Shown: piece by piece, positions 17,470 to 26,009 of the stretch
Layout of the letters: each line of letters begins with the position of its first letter
Position numbering within the stretch: the stretch's first letter is position 1
Assembly: GCA_038229415.1 (NCBI GenBank)
Contig: JBBROM010000005.1
Coordinates: 196,675 to 260,674 of the forward strand
Length of the DNA stretch: 64,000 nucleotides
Direction of reading: 5' to 3'
Source of the DNA: JANXUR01 sp038229415
Lineage (GTDB): Bacteria; Acidobacteriota; Terriglobia; Terriglobales; Acidobacteriaceae
Notes under the pieces: generated by a model
What the model was told of the DNA's origin: nothing
The model's input: only the letters and a program-made list of their open reading frames with translations
The model's database searches: none
Program-made: the position numbers and the translations under genes

Positions 17470-18393
17470 GTGGACTGGAACAGCCGAAGAATCACGAGCA
17501 TCATCGAGCGCGCGCTGCTGGAAGATCGCGCGACGCGCGACGCCACCAGCGCCGTCTGCATTGATCCCAAACAGCTGGCGACGGGCACCGTCATCGCCAA
17601 GCAGGACTGCACGCTCGCCGGAGTGGATGCGGTGACGCGCGTGCTCGAAGTATTTGCCACGCTCGATGGCGCGGACGTGTCGGGGCATCCCGAGGTCACA
17701 AGTCATCCTGAGATTTTTGATGGCGTGCGCCTGCGCAAGGGGCAGACGATTGCCGTGATTCGCCATCAGGCGCGTGTCATCTTGTCGTGTGAGCGCGTCA
17801 TCCTGAACCTGATGCAGCGCATGAGCGGCATCGCTACGCTAACCCGGCAATATGTGGACGCGATCTCCGGCACCAAGGCAAGAATCCTCGACACGCGCAA
17901 GACGGCACCGGGATTGCGTTTGCTCGATAAATTTGCCGTGCGTTGCGGCGGCGGCACCAATCATCGGCTCGATCTCTCTGATGGCATCCTGATCAAGAAT
18001 AATCACATTGCGCTCGTGGGCAGCGCGGGCGAAGCGATGCGGCGCGCCATCGCCAATCGCAACGGCAGCCAGCCCATTCAGATCGAAGTGCGATCGCTCG
18101 AAGAGCTCGATGACGCGCTCCGCAACGGGGCCGACAGCATTCTGCTGGACAATATGTCACACGCCGAAGTGGGTCACTGCGTAGAGTTTGCGCGCGTCTT
18201 TGCCAGCCATGCCGGCCGCACAGTGCCGCTGGAGTGTTCCGGCGGCATGAATCTGGAAACCGTCGGTGCCTATGCCCAGACCGGCGTGGACTTTATTTCC
18301 GTGGGCGCGCTGACCCATTCAGTGAAGGCCGTGGATATGAGCTTGCGCGTAACGCCCGGCCTAGGTCTCTCGCGACAGCGCGAAGCACTGTAG
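17470..18393 (+). CDS. nadC: nicotinate-nucleotide pyrophosphorylase
   Basis: Quinolinate phosphoribosyltransferase: quinolinate plus PRPP gives nicotinate mononucleotide in NAD biosynthesis. Length of 307 residues is slightly long for the usual 280-290. Visible motifs: ERVILNLMQRMSGIAT, ILDTRKTAPGLR (substrate-binding Arg and Lys), VRCGGGTNHRLDLSDGILIKNNH, then ILLDNM and ECSGGMNLETV near the C-terminus. The GTG at 17470 is used; it has no strong ribosome-binding site and sits just beyond a dispersed repeat. nadA and nadB are not nearby. selA follows after 29 bases, so the two are probably co-transcribed. Confidence 0.94.
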   Translation: MDWNSRRITSIIERALLEDRATRDATSAVCIDPKQLATGTVIAKQDCTLAGVDAVTRVLEVFATLDGADVSGHPEVTSHPEIFDGVRLRKGQTIAVIRHQARVILSCERVILNLMQRMSGIATLTRQYVDAISGTKARILDTRKTAPGLRLLDKFAVRCGGGTNHRLDLSDGILIKNNHIALVGSAGEAMRRAIANRNGSQPIQIEVRSLEELDDALRNGADSILLDNMSHAEVGHCVEFARVFASHAGRTVPLECSGGMNLETVGAYAQTGVDFISVGALTHSVKAVDMSLRVTPGLGLSRQREAL

Positions 18394-18422
18394 CGCAGTC
18401 TGTATGTGAAATAATCGCGGCG

Positions 18423-19919
18423 ATGGGCGATCCCAAACAGTCAGCGGCGAAGATCGGCAATCCAGCCGCATTATTCCGCCTGTTGCCTTCGGTGGATGAG
18501 CTTCTCCGCACTCCTCAGCTCGTATCCCTCGCTGCGACGAACGGAAAAGCGCCGGTTACAGATGCCGCTCGCACCGTGCTGGCGCGATTGCGTCAGGATG
18601 TCGCGACCGGTAAACTCGACGAAACTGGGCTCCTGATGATTCTGGAAACGCTACCGGCCCAAACTGAGGCCAGCCTGCGAACTGCCTCCGCACCCTCGCT
18701 GCGCCGAGTGATCAACGCGACTGGCGTGATTTTGCACACGAATCTTGGACGGGCGCCGCTGAGCGCGGGCGCGCTGGCGTTCCTCACGGAAATCGCTTCC
18801 GGCTACAACAATCTTGAGTTTGATCTCGCCACCGGCGAGCGCGGCAAGCGCGACGTGCATTTGCAGCATCTGTTCGCGCGGCTATTCAAATCGCAGGGAT
18901 GGTGCCCGCCAAGTTCGTTAAGCTCGTCAACCTCGCCTTCGCTTTCCACGGTTATCGTGAATAACAACGCCGCAGCCGTCTTGCTGGCGCTGAACTCGCT
19001 CGCCGAAGGCGCGGAAGTCATCGTCTCGCGCGGCGAACTGGTGGAGATTGGCGGCTCGTTCCGCATTCCAGACGTGATGGCCAAGTCGGGCGCGATTCTG
19101 CGCGAGGTAGGCACGACCAATCGCACCCGCATCGCCGACTACGAACGCGCCATCACCGAAAAGACGCGGCTGCTACTGCGGGTGCATCGCTCGAACTTTG
19201 AAATCACCGGCTTTACCGAGCAACCCACGCTTGCCGAGCTGGTGGAACTGGGCCAGCGTCGCGGAATCCCGCTGATGGAAGACCTGGGCAGCGGGGCGCT
19301 ATTCGACCTGCCTTCGGCGGGCATTCGCGGCGAACAGAGCGTGGGCGATTCGATTCGCGCGGGCGTGGACGTGATCACCTACAGCGGCGACAAGCTGCTG
19401 GGCGGGCCGCAGGCGGGCATCCTCACCGGGCGCGCTGACCTCATCGCGCGCATTCGGTCGAACCAGATGTTTCGCGCCTTTCGCGCCGATAAACTCATCT
19501 ATGCCGCTATGGAAGCAACCCTGCGCAGCTACGTCGCGGAGCAGTACGATGCCATCCCCGCTTTAGCAATGATGCGGCTCAGTGTCGAGCAGATTGGCGG
19601 AAGAGCGGAGCGAATCCAAGCCGCACTCGCCGGACTTACGCGGCTCAAAGTCGAAGTGATCCCAGGGCAATCGGTGATCGGCGGCGGTGCTGCTCCCGGT
19701 TCAGCCCTGCCCACGCAACTGCTGGCCATCTCTTCCGCAAACAGCAGCGCCAATACTCTGGCCGCGCAACTCCGCGCTAGTGACATTCCAATCATCGCCC
19801 GCGTGGAAGATGATCGCCTGCTGCTCGACCTCCGCACCGTCTTCCCCGAGCAGGATGACATTGTGCTGAGTGCGCTGCGTCAGCTGGCAAGCAGTAAGGC
19901 TAAGGACGGTCCCGCATGA
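18423..19919 (+). CDS. selA: L-seryl-tRNA(Sec) selenium transferase
   Basis: PLP enzyme converting seryl-tRNA(Sec) to selenocysteinyl-tRNA(Sec), so the genome should encode selenoproteins. Motifs: RRVINATGVILHTNLGRAPLS, VVSRGELVEIGG-type segment (IVSRGELVEIGGSFRIPDVM), EVGTTNRT, and the PLP-lysine motif YSGDKLLGGPQAG with Lys324. The ATG at 18423 gives 498 residues, slightly more than the usual 460-470. Part of the excess is a serine/proline-rich stretch at about residues 155-177, just before VNNNAAAVLL, where other SelA proteins have a short conserved loop. acpS overlaps the stop by 4 bases. selB, selD and selC are not in the window. Confidence 0.93.
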   Translation: MGDPKQSAAKIGNPAALFRLLPSVDELLRTPQLVSLAATNGKAPVTDAARTVLARLRQDVATGKLDETGLLMILETLPAQTEASLRTASAPSLRRVINATGVILHTNLGRAPLSAGALAFLTEIASGYNNLEFDLATGERGKRDVHLQHLFARLFKSQGWCPPSSLSSSTSPSLSTVIVNNNAAAVLLALNSLAEGAEVIVSRGELVEIGGSFRIPDVMAKSGAILREVGTTNRTRIADYERAITEKTRLLLRVHRSNFEITGFTEQPTLAELVELGQRRGIPLMEDLGSGALFDLPSAGIRGEQSVGDSIRAGVDVITYSGDKLLGGPQAGILTGRADLIARIRSNQMFRAFRADKLIYAAMEATLRSYVAEQYDAIPALAMMRLSVEQIGGRAERIQAALAGLTRLKVEVIPGQSVIGGGAAPGSALPTQLLAISSANSSANTLAAQLRASDIPIIARVEDDRLLLDLRTVFPEQDDIVLSALRQLASSKAKDGPA

Positions 19920-20311
19920 TCGTGGGCACCGGAATTGACGTGGCCGAGGTGCCGCGCATTGCAGCAGCTGTGGAGCGCTGGGGCGACCGCTTTCTCAATC
20001 GCATCTACACCGCGGGCGAGCGCAAGTATTGCGACGCCAAGGCCAATCGCATTGAGCGCTATGCCGCGCGATTTGCCGCAAAAGAGGCGGGGATGAAGGC
20101 GCTGGGCACTGGCTGGTCACGCGGAGTGCGCTGGCGCGACATTGAAGTGACGCGGCGTCCGGGCGGACGGCCCACGCTGGTGTTCCACGGCCGAGCGGCC
20201 GAGGTAGCTGCCAGCTTGCACGCGACTGGCGTTTCCATTTCGCTGACCCACACCGCCGCCGAGGCCATTGCGCACGTGATTCTAGAGTCGGTTCCAGTGG
20301 GCACGGGCTAA
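19916..20311 (+). CDS. acpS: holo-[acyl-carrier-protein] synthase
   Basis: Transfers 4'-phosphopantetheine from CoA to the serine of acyl carrier protein. Protein of 131 residues, normal length. Mg-binding Asp8 in GTGIDVAEV and Glu57 in FAAKEAGMKALG; the C-terminal ISLTHTAAEAIAHV strand is also typical. The ATG overlaps the selA stop (ATGA), which indicates translational coupling. Its likely substrate, AcpP, is encoded at 36111. Confidence 0.95.
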   Translation: MIVGTGIDVAEVPRIAAAVERWGDRFLNRIYTAGERKYCDAKANRIERYAARFAAKEAGMKALGTGWSRGVRWRDIEVTRRPGGRPTLVFHGRAAEVAASLHATGVSISLTHTAAEAIAHVILESVPVGTG

Positions 20312-20356
20312 ACTCGCCACCTTTGGTATCATGCAAGCGTATCCGCAGCCGCGCCG

Positions 20357-20407
20357 CGCGGGTTGCACCGCAGGCGATGAAGCCGCAAGCTCCGTGCGCA
20401 ACCCGCG
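20357..20407 (+). promoter_or_regulatory. long-loop hairpin upstream of MCE gene
   Basis: Perfect 10-bp stem CGCGGGTTGC/GCAACCCGCG with a 31-base loop, ending 13 bases before the GGGAGG ribosome-binding site of the MCE gene. There is no T-run. It could be the acpS end structure or a 5'-UTR element; position is the only evidence. Confidence 0.35.
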
Positions 20408-20430
20408 TGCGCCAATTTTAGGGAGGCGAT

Positions 20431-21504
20431 GTGCCCAACAAGCAAGAGGTTCGCTGGTCTGAGTTGCGCGTGGGCATCACGGTGCTGGTCTCAGCCACGG
20501 TTTTGTTTCTGCTGGTGTTTCTAATGTCCGGCGGTGGCGGCCTGTTCACCACCAAAATCCGCATCAATTCCTACTTTGACAATGCTTCCGGCCTGCGGGT
20601 GGGCGCGCCGGTACGGCTGGCTGGCGTGGATATCGGCAACGTGGAGTCCATTCGCGTCATCCCCGGACACGGATTGACGCCGGTGGAAGTGATTATGCGC
20701 GTTTCCACCAAGTACAAAGAAGGCTTGCGCAAGGATTCGCACTCCAAACTGGCGACGGCAGGAGTGCTGGGCGAGACCTTTGTGGATATTGAGAGCAAGG
20801 GGACCAAGCTGGGCGCCGCCGCAGACGGGGATGAGCTGGCGACGGAAGACACTCCCGATCTGCAAGACATGGTGCGTGCGGGCCAAGGCTCGCTGCAGAA
20901 CATTGATGTGCTCATCAAGCGGCTCGACCGCATTCTGGCCTACGTGGAAAACGGGCAGGGCTCGGTGGGCAAGGCGATCTACGACCCGCAGTTGTATGGC
21001 AAACTGAATTCCACTGTGAGCGAGATGCAGAAGCTGGTCGCGGATGTGAACGCCGGCAAAGGCACGATCGGCAAAGTGCTGGTGGATGACGAGATGTACC
21101 ACAAGGCGGTCAGCGCGATAGACAAGCTGAATGCCATGCTCGACGACGTCAACGCGGGCAAGGGCACCGCGGGTAAGCTGATTAAGGACGATTCGCTCTA
21201 CAAGAACGCCAACGAGACGCTGGCGCAGATGCGCAAGTTCACCGAAGACATAAACGCAGGCAAGGGCACGCTGGGCAAGCTGGCGCATGACGATGCCCTT
21301 GCCAACAAGATTGACAGCACCGTAACGCGTCTGGCCGCCATCACCGACCGCGTAGATAAAGGCGAAGGCACGGTGGGCCGACTGTTTAAGGACGACTCGC
21401 TTTACGACAACAGCAACAAAATGCTGGTGGAAACGCGCGAGCTGATCGCCGCCATCCGCAAAGATCCGAAGACGTATCTGACGATTAAGCTGCACGTGTT
21501 TTAG
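20431..21504 (+). CDS. MCE/MlaD-family lipid-transport protein
   Basis: Periplasmic substrate-binding protein of the MCE (MlaD) family, 357 residues, anchored by one N-terminal helix (about residues 12-32). The MCE domain follows (SYFDNASGLRVGAPVRLAGVDIGNV, about residues 48-125). The C-terminal region has five copies of a motif of the form NAGKGTxGKLxxDDxLY, spaced about 34 residues apart (near 173, 206, 241, 275 and 310). The GTG start has a GGGAGG ribosome-binding site. Mla-type systems move phospholipids between the membranes, but the permease (MlaE) and ATPase (MlaF) are not adjacent. Confidence 0.88.
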   Translation: MPNKQEVRWSELRVGITVLVSATVLFLLVFLMSGGGGLFTTKIRINSYFDNASGLRVGAPVRLAGVDIGNVESIRVIPGHGLTPVEVIMRVSTKYKEGLRKDSHSKLATAGVLGETFVDIESKGTKLGAAADGDELATEDTPDLQDMVRAGQGSLQNIDVLIKRLDRILAYVENGQGSVGKAIYDPQLYGKLNSTVSEMQKLVADVNAGKGTIGKVLVDDEMYHKAVSAIDKLNAMLDDVNAGKGTAGKLIKDDSLYKNANETLAQMRKFTEDINAGKGTLGKLAHDDALANKIDSTVTRLAAITDRVDKGEGTVGRLFKDDSLYDNSNKMLVETRELIAAIRKDPKTYLTIKLHVF

Positions 21505-21551
21505 GGCCCGATTCGTTCAAGAATTTACACCCTGCGATCTTGAGGTAATTT

Positions 21552-23612
21552 ATGTTTTTCCCCAGATTCTCCTGTTGCATCATCGCTCTCTTGCTTGCAT
21601 TCGGCATCGGTCAGGCTCAAACGGCCGCGCCTGCCCCCAGCACCCCTAGGCTGCGCTTTTCCGCCGACATGATTGATGCCGGTGCCGATCCCTGCAACGA
21701 CTTTTACGCCTATGCCTGCAGCAAGTGGCAGGCACGCAATCCGATTCCTGCGGATCAGTCGAGCTGGGGCACGTTTAATGTGCTGCACGAAAATACCCGG
21801 GTGGTTCTGCACGACATCCTTGAGAAATATTCGGCAACAAGCGCGAAGCGAGGGTCGCTTTCGCCCGTCGAAAAGCAGATCGGCGACTACTACGGCGCCT
21901 GCATGAACGAGCCGCGCATTGAGAAGCTCGGCATCAAGCCGCTGCAGCCAGAGTTCAAGCGCATCGCGGCGCTCAAGTCCAAGCCAGCACTGGCGGCGGA
22001 AGTCATTCGCCTGCACCGCATGGGCGTAAACGTGATGTTCCGCTTCGGCTCGGGGCAGGACTTTAAGGATTCCACCCAGCAGATCGCGCGGGCTGGTTCC
22101 GGCGGGCTCGGATTACCGGATCGCGACTATTACTTCAAAGAAGATGAAAAGTCGAAGCTGATTCGTGAGCAGTATGTAGCGCACGTCACCAACGTGTTCG
22201 GCTTGCTGGGCCAGAAGCCCGATCAGGCCGCTGCATCGGCCAAAGCCATCATGGCGATTGAAACCGGATTGGCCAAAGGGACGCTGGATCGCGTGAGCCG
22301 TCGCGACCCCAACAAGACGTATCACCCCATGGCTGGCACGGATTTGGCGAAACTCACTCCGGCGTTTGCCTTCGACCGCTACCTGACCCAGATTGGCGCT
22401 CCGAATACAGACAAGATGAACGTCAGCGAGCCCGAGTTCTTCAAGAACCTGAACTCGGTGCTTGATGCCACCTCGCTCGACGACTGGAAGACCTACCTGC
22501 GCTGGCATCTGGTGGTGAGCGCCAACAACTACCTGCCCAAGCGCTTTCAGGACGAGAACTTCGACTTCTTTGGCAAGAAGCTGCGTGGCGCCAAGGAACA
22601 GCAGGCCCGCTGGAAGCGCTGTGTGGATGGCGTGGACGGCGACCTGGGCGAAGCGCTCGGCCAGAAGTATGTGGAAGCCGCGTTCGGTGCCGATGGCAAG
22701 GAGCGCATGTTGAAGCTCGTCCACGCACTGGAAGTCGCGTTGAATCAGGACATACAGTCACTGCCGTGGATGACGGATGTGACGAAGAAGCGCGCGCTCG
22801 AAAAACTCGCCGCGATTGACAACAAGATCGGCTATCCCGACCAGTATCGCGACTACTCGAAGATCGTCGTCGCCAGGAATGATGCGTTCGGCAACAACTT
22901 CCGCGCGAACGAAGTGGAGTTCCAGCGCCAGTTAAGCAAGATTGGCCAGCCGGTGGATAAGCGCGAGTGGGGCATGACGCCGCCCACGGTCAATGCCTAT
23001 TACAGCTCCAGCCTGAACAACATCAACTTCCCGGCGGGCATTTTGCAGCCCCCATTCTTCGATAAAGGTGCCGACGATGCGCTGAACTTTGGCGGCATCG
23101 GCGTGGTGATTGGCCACGAGTTGACGCACGGCTTCGACGATCAGGGCCGCAAGTTCGACGCCAAAGGCAATCTGAACGACTGGTGGACGGCGGACGACAA
23201 TCGCGAGTTTGAAAAGCGCGCCGCCTGCGTCGCAGATCAGTATTCCAGCTATCCGGCGACGCCCGACGTGAAGCTCAACGGACGCCTGACCCTCGGCGAA
23301 AATGCCGCCGACAACGGCGGCATGAGAGTTGCCTACATGGCGCTGCACAGTCTGCTGGCCGAAAATCCGGGCAAAGATTCCGAGGCGATTGACGGCCTCA
23401 CCCCCGACCAGCGCTTCTTTCTCGGCTTCGCCAACATCTGGTGCCAGAACATCACCGAACAAACGGCGCGGCTCTATGCTCAGACCGATCCGCATTCGCC
23501 GGGACGCTGGCGCGTGAACGGCACCGTCAGCAACTTCCCGGAGTTTGGCCAGGCGTTCCACTGCAAGCCGGGCTCGGCCATGGTGCCAGCCAACGCCTGC
23601 CGGGTCTGGTAG
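21552..23612 (+). CDS. M13-family zinc metallopeptidase (copy 1)
   Basis: Neprilysin/PepO-type endopeptidase, 686 residues with an N-terminal signal peptide (residues 1-23, cleaved near GQA-QT). The N-terminal domain begins with DPCNDFYAYACSKW, and the catalytic domain has the zinc motif HELTH (residues 522-526), the NAYYSSSLNNINFPAGILQPPFF segment, the third ligand in ENAADNGG and the C-terminal CRVW. In homologues the active site hydrolyses oligopeptides in the periplasm or outside the cell. A paralogue follows in the same orientation, separated by a terminator. Confidence 0.93.
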   Translation: MFFPRFSCCIIALLLAFGIGQAQTAAPAPSTPRLRFSADMIDAGADPCNDFYAYACSKWQARNPIPADQSSWGTFNVLHENTRVVLHDILEKYSATSAKRGSLSPVEKQIGDYYGACMNEPRIEKLGIKPLQPEFKRIAALKSKPALAAEVIRLHRMGVNVMFRFGSGQDFKDSTQQIARAGSGGLGLPDRDYYFKEDEKSKLIREQYVAHVTNVFGLLGQKPDQAAASAKAIMAIETGLAKGTLDRVSRRDPNKTYHPMAGTDLAKLTPAFAFDRYLTQIGAPNTDKMNVSEPEFFKNLNSVLDATSLDDWKTYLRWHLVVSANNYLPKRFQDENFDFFGKKLRGAKEQQARWKRCVDGVDGDLGEALGQKYVEAAFGADGKERMLKLVHALEVALNQDIQSLPWMTDVTKKRALEKLAAIDNKIGYPDQYRDYSKIVVARNDAFGNNFRANEVEFQRQLSKIGQPVDKREWGMTPPTVNAYYSSSLNNINFPAGILQPPFFDKGADDALNFGGIGVVIGHELTHGFDDQGRKFDAKGNLNDWWTADDNREFEKRAACVADQYSSYPATPDVKLNGRLTLGENAADNGGMRVAYMALHSLLAENPGKDSEAIDGLTPDQRFFLGFANIWCQNITEQTARLYAQTDPHSPGRWRVNGTVSNFPEFGQAFHCKPGSAMVPANACRVW

Positions 23613-23634
23613 GCAGATTTTCCTGAAATATCCG

Positions 23635-23664
23635 AAAGAGAGCGCTCAGTCGCTCTCTTTTTTG
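23635..23664 (+). terminator. rho-independent terminator
   Basis: 10-bp stem (AAAGAGAGCG/CGCTCTCTTT) with a 6-base loop followed by a T-run. It ends the first M13 peptidase transcript, so the second copy needs its own promoter. Confidence 0.85.
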
Positions 23665-23860
23665 CTTCCGGCTCGTCTATATAGGCGGAGTTATGTTTGC
23701 TTAAGGCCCGGCAGAGCGGAACCGTTCCGGACGGGCGAACGTATTACAATCAGTAGGTTTGGTGTTTAGTTAATTTCGCGGCTGATGCGGAAGTGTGCCT
23801 GTTGGTCTCCCTTGTGGCGCCCCCTCCGGACTTCGGACGAATCTCAATTGCGAGGAACTT

Positions 23861-25909
23861 ATGTCTCTGCGTAAACTCTTGCCCGTAATTATTCTGTGCG
23901 CCAGTGCGGCGGTCGTGCAGACCAACGCGCAATCGAACGCCCCGGCGGCTGCGTCTGCTGCTGGCCTTCGTTTTCAGGCGTCGAATGTGGATGCTCAACT
24001 CGACCCCTGCAGCGACTTTTACGCCTACGCCTGCAGCAAGTGGCAGGCCAGTCATCCCATTCCCAACGATCAATCTACCTGGGGCAACTTCAACCTGCTG
24101 GCGGAAAACAACCGCCTGGTGCTGAAGGGCATTCTGGAGAAGTACTCAGCCGACGACGCCAAGCGGACTCCAGTAGAGAAGCAGATTGGCGACTACTACG
24201 CCGCCTGCATGGACGAACCGGGCATTGAAAAGCGCGGCTTGGAGCCAATGAAGGGGCTTTTCGATGGCATTGAAGACCTGAAGAGCAAACAGGCCCTCGC
24301 CAAGGAATTGGTGCCGCTGCATCGCTATGGCGTGAACGCCTTCTTCGGATTCAGCTCGACGCAGGACTTCAAGGATGCGAGCAAGCAGTATGCAGGCGTG
24401 GATCAGGGTGGCCTCGGCCTGCCGGACCGCGACTACTACTTTAAGGAAGACGAGCACTCCAAGGAACTGCGCGAGCAGTATGTGGCGCATGTAGCCAAGA
24501 TGTTTGAACTGGCGGGCGACAAGCCGGAAGCCGCCGCTGCCGAAGCCAAGGCCGTGATGGCGATTGAAACTGGACTGGCCAAGGGCGCGCTGGACAACGT
24601 GAGCCGCCGCGATCCGCAGAAAATTTATCACCTGCTGAATGATGACGATGTAATCAAACTGACGCCGGACTTCGACTGGGCCGGTTACCTGAAGACGATC
24701 GGCGCTCCGAGCACGAAGAACGTGGTAGTCACCGAGCCGGAGTTCTTCAAGAACCTGAACGGCGTACTAGCGGATAACTCGTTGGCAGATCTGAAGACCT
24801 ACTTGCGCTGGCATCTGCTGAGCGCGCAGACCGACCTGCTGCCCAAGAAGTTCCGCGACGAAGCCTTCGACTTCAGCGGCCGCAAGCTGCGCGGCGCGAA
24901 AGAACAGCGTGCGCGCTGGAAGCAGTGCTCGTCAGCAGTAGACGGCGACCTCGGCGAAGCCCTTGGCCAGAAGTATGTGGAAGAGACTTTCGGCGCGGAC
25001 GGCAAGGACCGGATGCTGAAGATGGTTCATCGCATCGAGACTGCGCTGCAAGAAGACATCACCACACTACCGTGGATGACAGAAACGACGCGGAAACGCG
25101 CGCTGGAAAAGCTGACGCTGATTGACAACAAGATCGGCTATCCGGAGAACTATCGCGACTATTCGGCCATCAAGGTTTCACGCAAGGACCCGGTGGGCAA
25201 CTCCTTCCGCGCCAACGAGTTTGAGTTCCAGCGCGAACTGAGCAAGATTGGCCAGCCGGTGGATAAGAAAGAGTGGGGCATGACGCCGCCCACAGTGAAC
25301 GCTTACTACAACCCGTTGATGAACAACATCAACTTTCCGGCGGGCATTCTGCAGCCGCCGTTCTTTGATAAAGAAGCCGATGACGCTCTGAACTTCGGCG
25401 CCATCGGTCTAGTGATTGGTCACGAACTAACCCACGGCTTCGACGACGAAGGCAGCCAGTTCGATGGCAACGGCAACCTGAGCGACTGGTGGACGAAGGA
25501 AGACAAGGCAGAGTTTGAGAAGCGGACGAGTTGCATGGCCGATCAATACTCCGAATACAGCGCCACGTCGGACACCAAGCTGAACGGCAAGCTGACGCTG
25601 GGCGAAAATGCAGCGGACAATGGCGGCGCGCGCGTGGCCTACATGGCGTTGCACGATTCACTGGGTGGCAAGGAAGCTCCGCTGGTGGATGGCATGACGG
25701 CCGATCAGCGCTTCTTCCTCGGCTTCGCCAACGTGTGGTGCCAGAACACTACCGAGAAGACGGCTCGCTTGCGGGCGCAAACCGATCCGCACTCGCCGGG
25801 CAAGTGGCGCGTGAACGGCACGGTCGGCAATATGCCCGAGTTCGCGCAGGCGTTCCACTGCAAGGCAGACGCACCGATGGTTAGAAAGAGCGCCTGCCGG
25901 GTTTGGTAA
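23861..25909 (+). CDS. M13-family zinc metallopeptidase (copy 2)
   Basis: Tandem paralogue of the preceding gene, 682 residues, closely similar along its whole length by eye. It has a signal peptide (LLPVIILCASAAVVQTNA), DPCSDFYAYACSKW, HELTH at His521-His525, ENAADNGG and the CRVW end. The ATG at 23861 is chosen because it follows a GAGGAA ribosome-binding site and starts the signal peptide; a longer in-frame extension upstream has no such features. Differences from copy 1 are scattered in the N-terminal domain, which forms the cap over the substrate cavity, so different peptide preferences are possible. Confidence 0.93.
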   Translation: MSLRKLLPVIILCASAAVVQTNAQSNAPAAASAAGLRFQASNVDAQLDPCSDFYAYACSKWQASHPIPNDQSTWGNFNLLAENNRLVLKGILEKYSADDAKRTPVEKQIGDYYAACMDEPGIEKRGLEPMKGLFDGIEDLKSKQALAKELVPLHRYGVNAFFGFSSTQDFKDASKQYAGVDQGGLGLPDRDYYFKEDEHSKELREQYVAHVAKMFELAGDKPEAAAAEAKAVMAIETGLAKGALDNVSRRDPQKIYHLLNDDDVIKLTPDFDWAGYLKTIGAPSTKNVVVTEPEFFKNLNGVLADNSLADLKTYLRWHLLSAQTDLLPKKFRDEAFDFSGRKLRGAKEQRARWKQCSSAVDGDLGEALGQKYVEETFGADGKDRMLKMVHRIETALQEDITTLPWMTETTRKRALEKLTLIDNKIGYPENYRDYSAIKVSRKDPVGNSFRANEFEFQRELSKIGQPVDKKEWGMTPPTVNAYYNPLMNNINFPAGILQPPFFDKEADDALNFGAIGLVIGHELTHGFDDEGSQFDGNGNLSDWWTKEDKAEFEKRTSCMADQYSEYSATSDTKLNGKLTLGENAADNGGARVAYMALHDSLGGKEAPLVDGMTADQRFFLGFANVWCQNTTEKTARLRAQTDPHSPGKWRVNGTVGNMPEFAQAFHCKADAPMVRKSACRVW

Positions 25910-25937
25910 GCAGGGGCTGAGTAGTCTGTTTTTATTG

Positions 25938-25983
25938 CAAAAGTTAAAGGGCGGAGGATAAATCCTCCGCCCTTTAACTTTTG
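25938..25983. terminator. strong bidirectional terminator
   Basis: Perfect 21-bp stem with a 4-base loop (TAAA). The arms run from CAAAAGTTAAAGGGCGGAGGA and back. It lies between the convergent M13 peptidase and lipA genes; A and T tracts at the two ends suit both directions. Confidence 0.9.
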
Positions 25984-26009
25984 TGCAGTGCATGAGCTAA
26001 ATTCTGACC

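Noticed and set aside
20521..21495. 324-codon open frame opposite the MCE gene
   Set aside because: Antisense shadow of a high-GC gene with repeats; residue composition is not protein-like.
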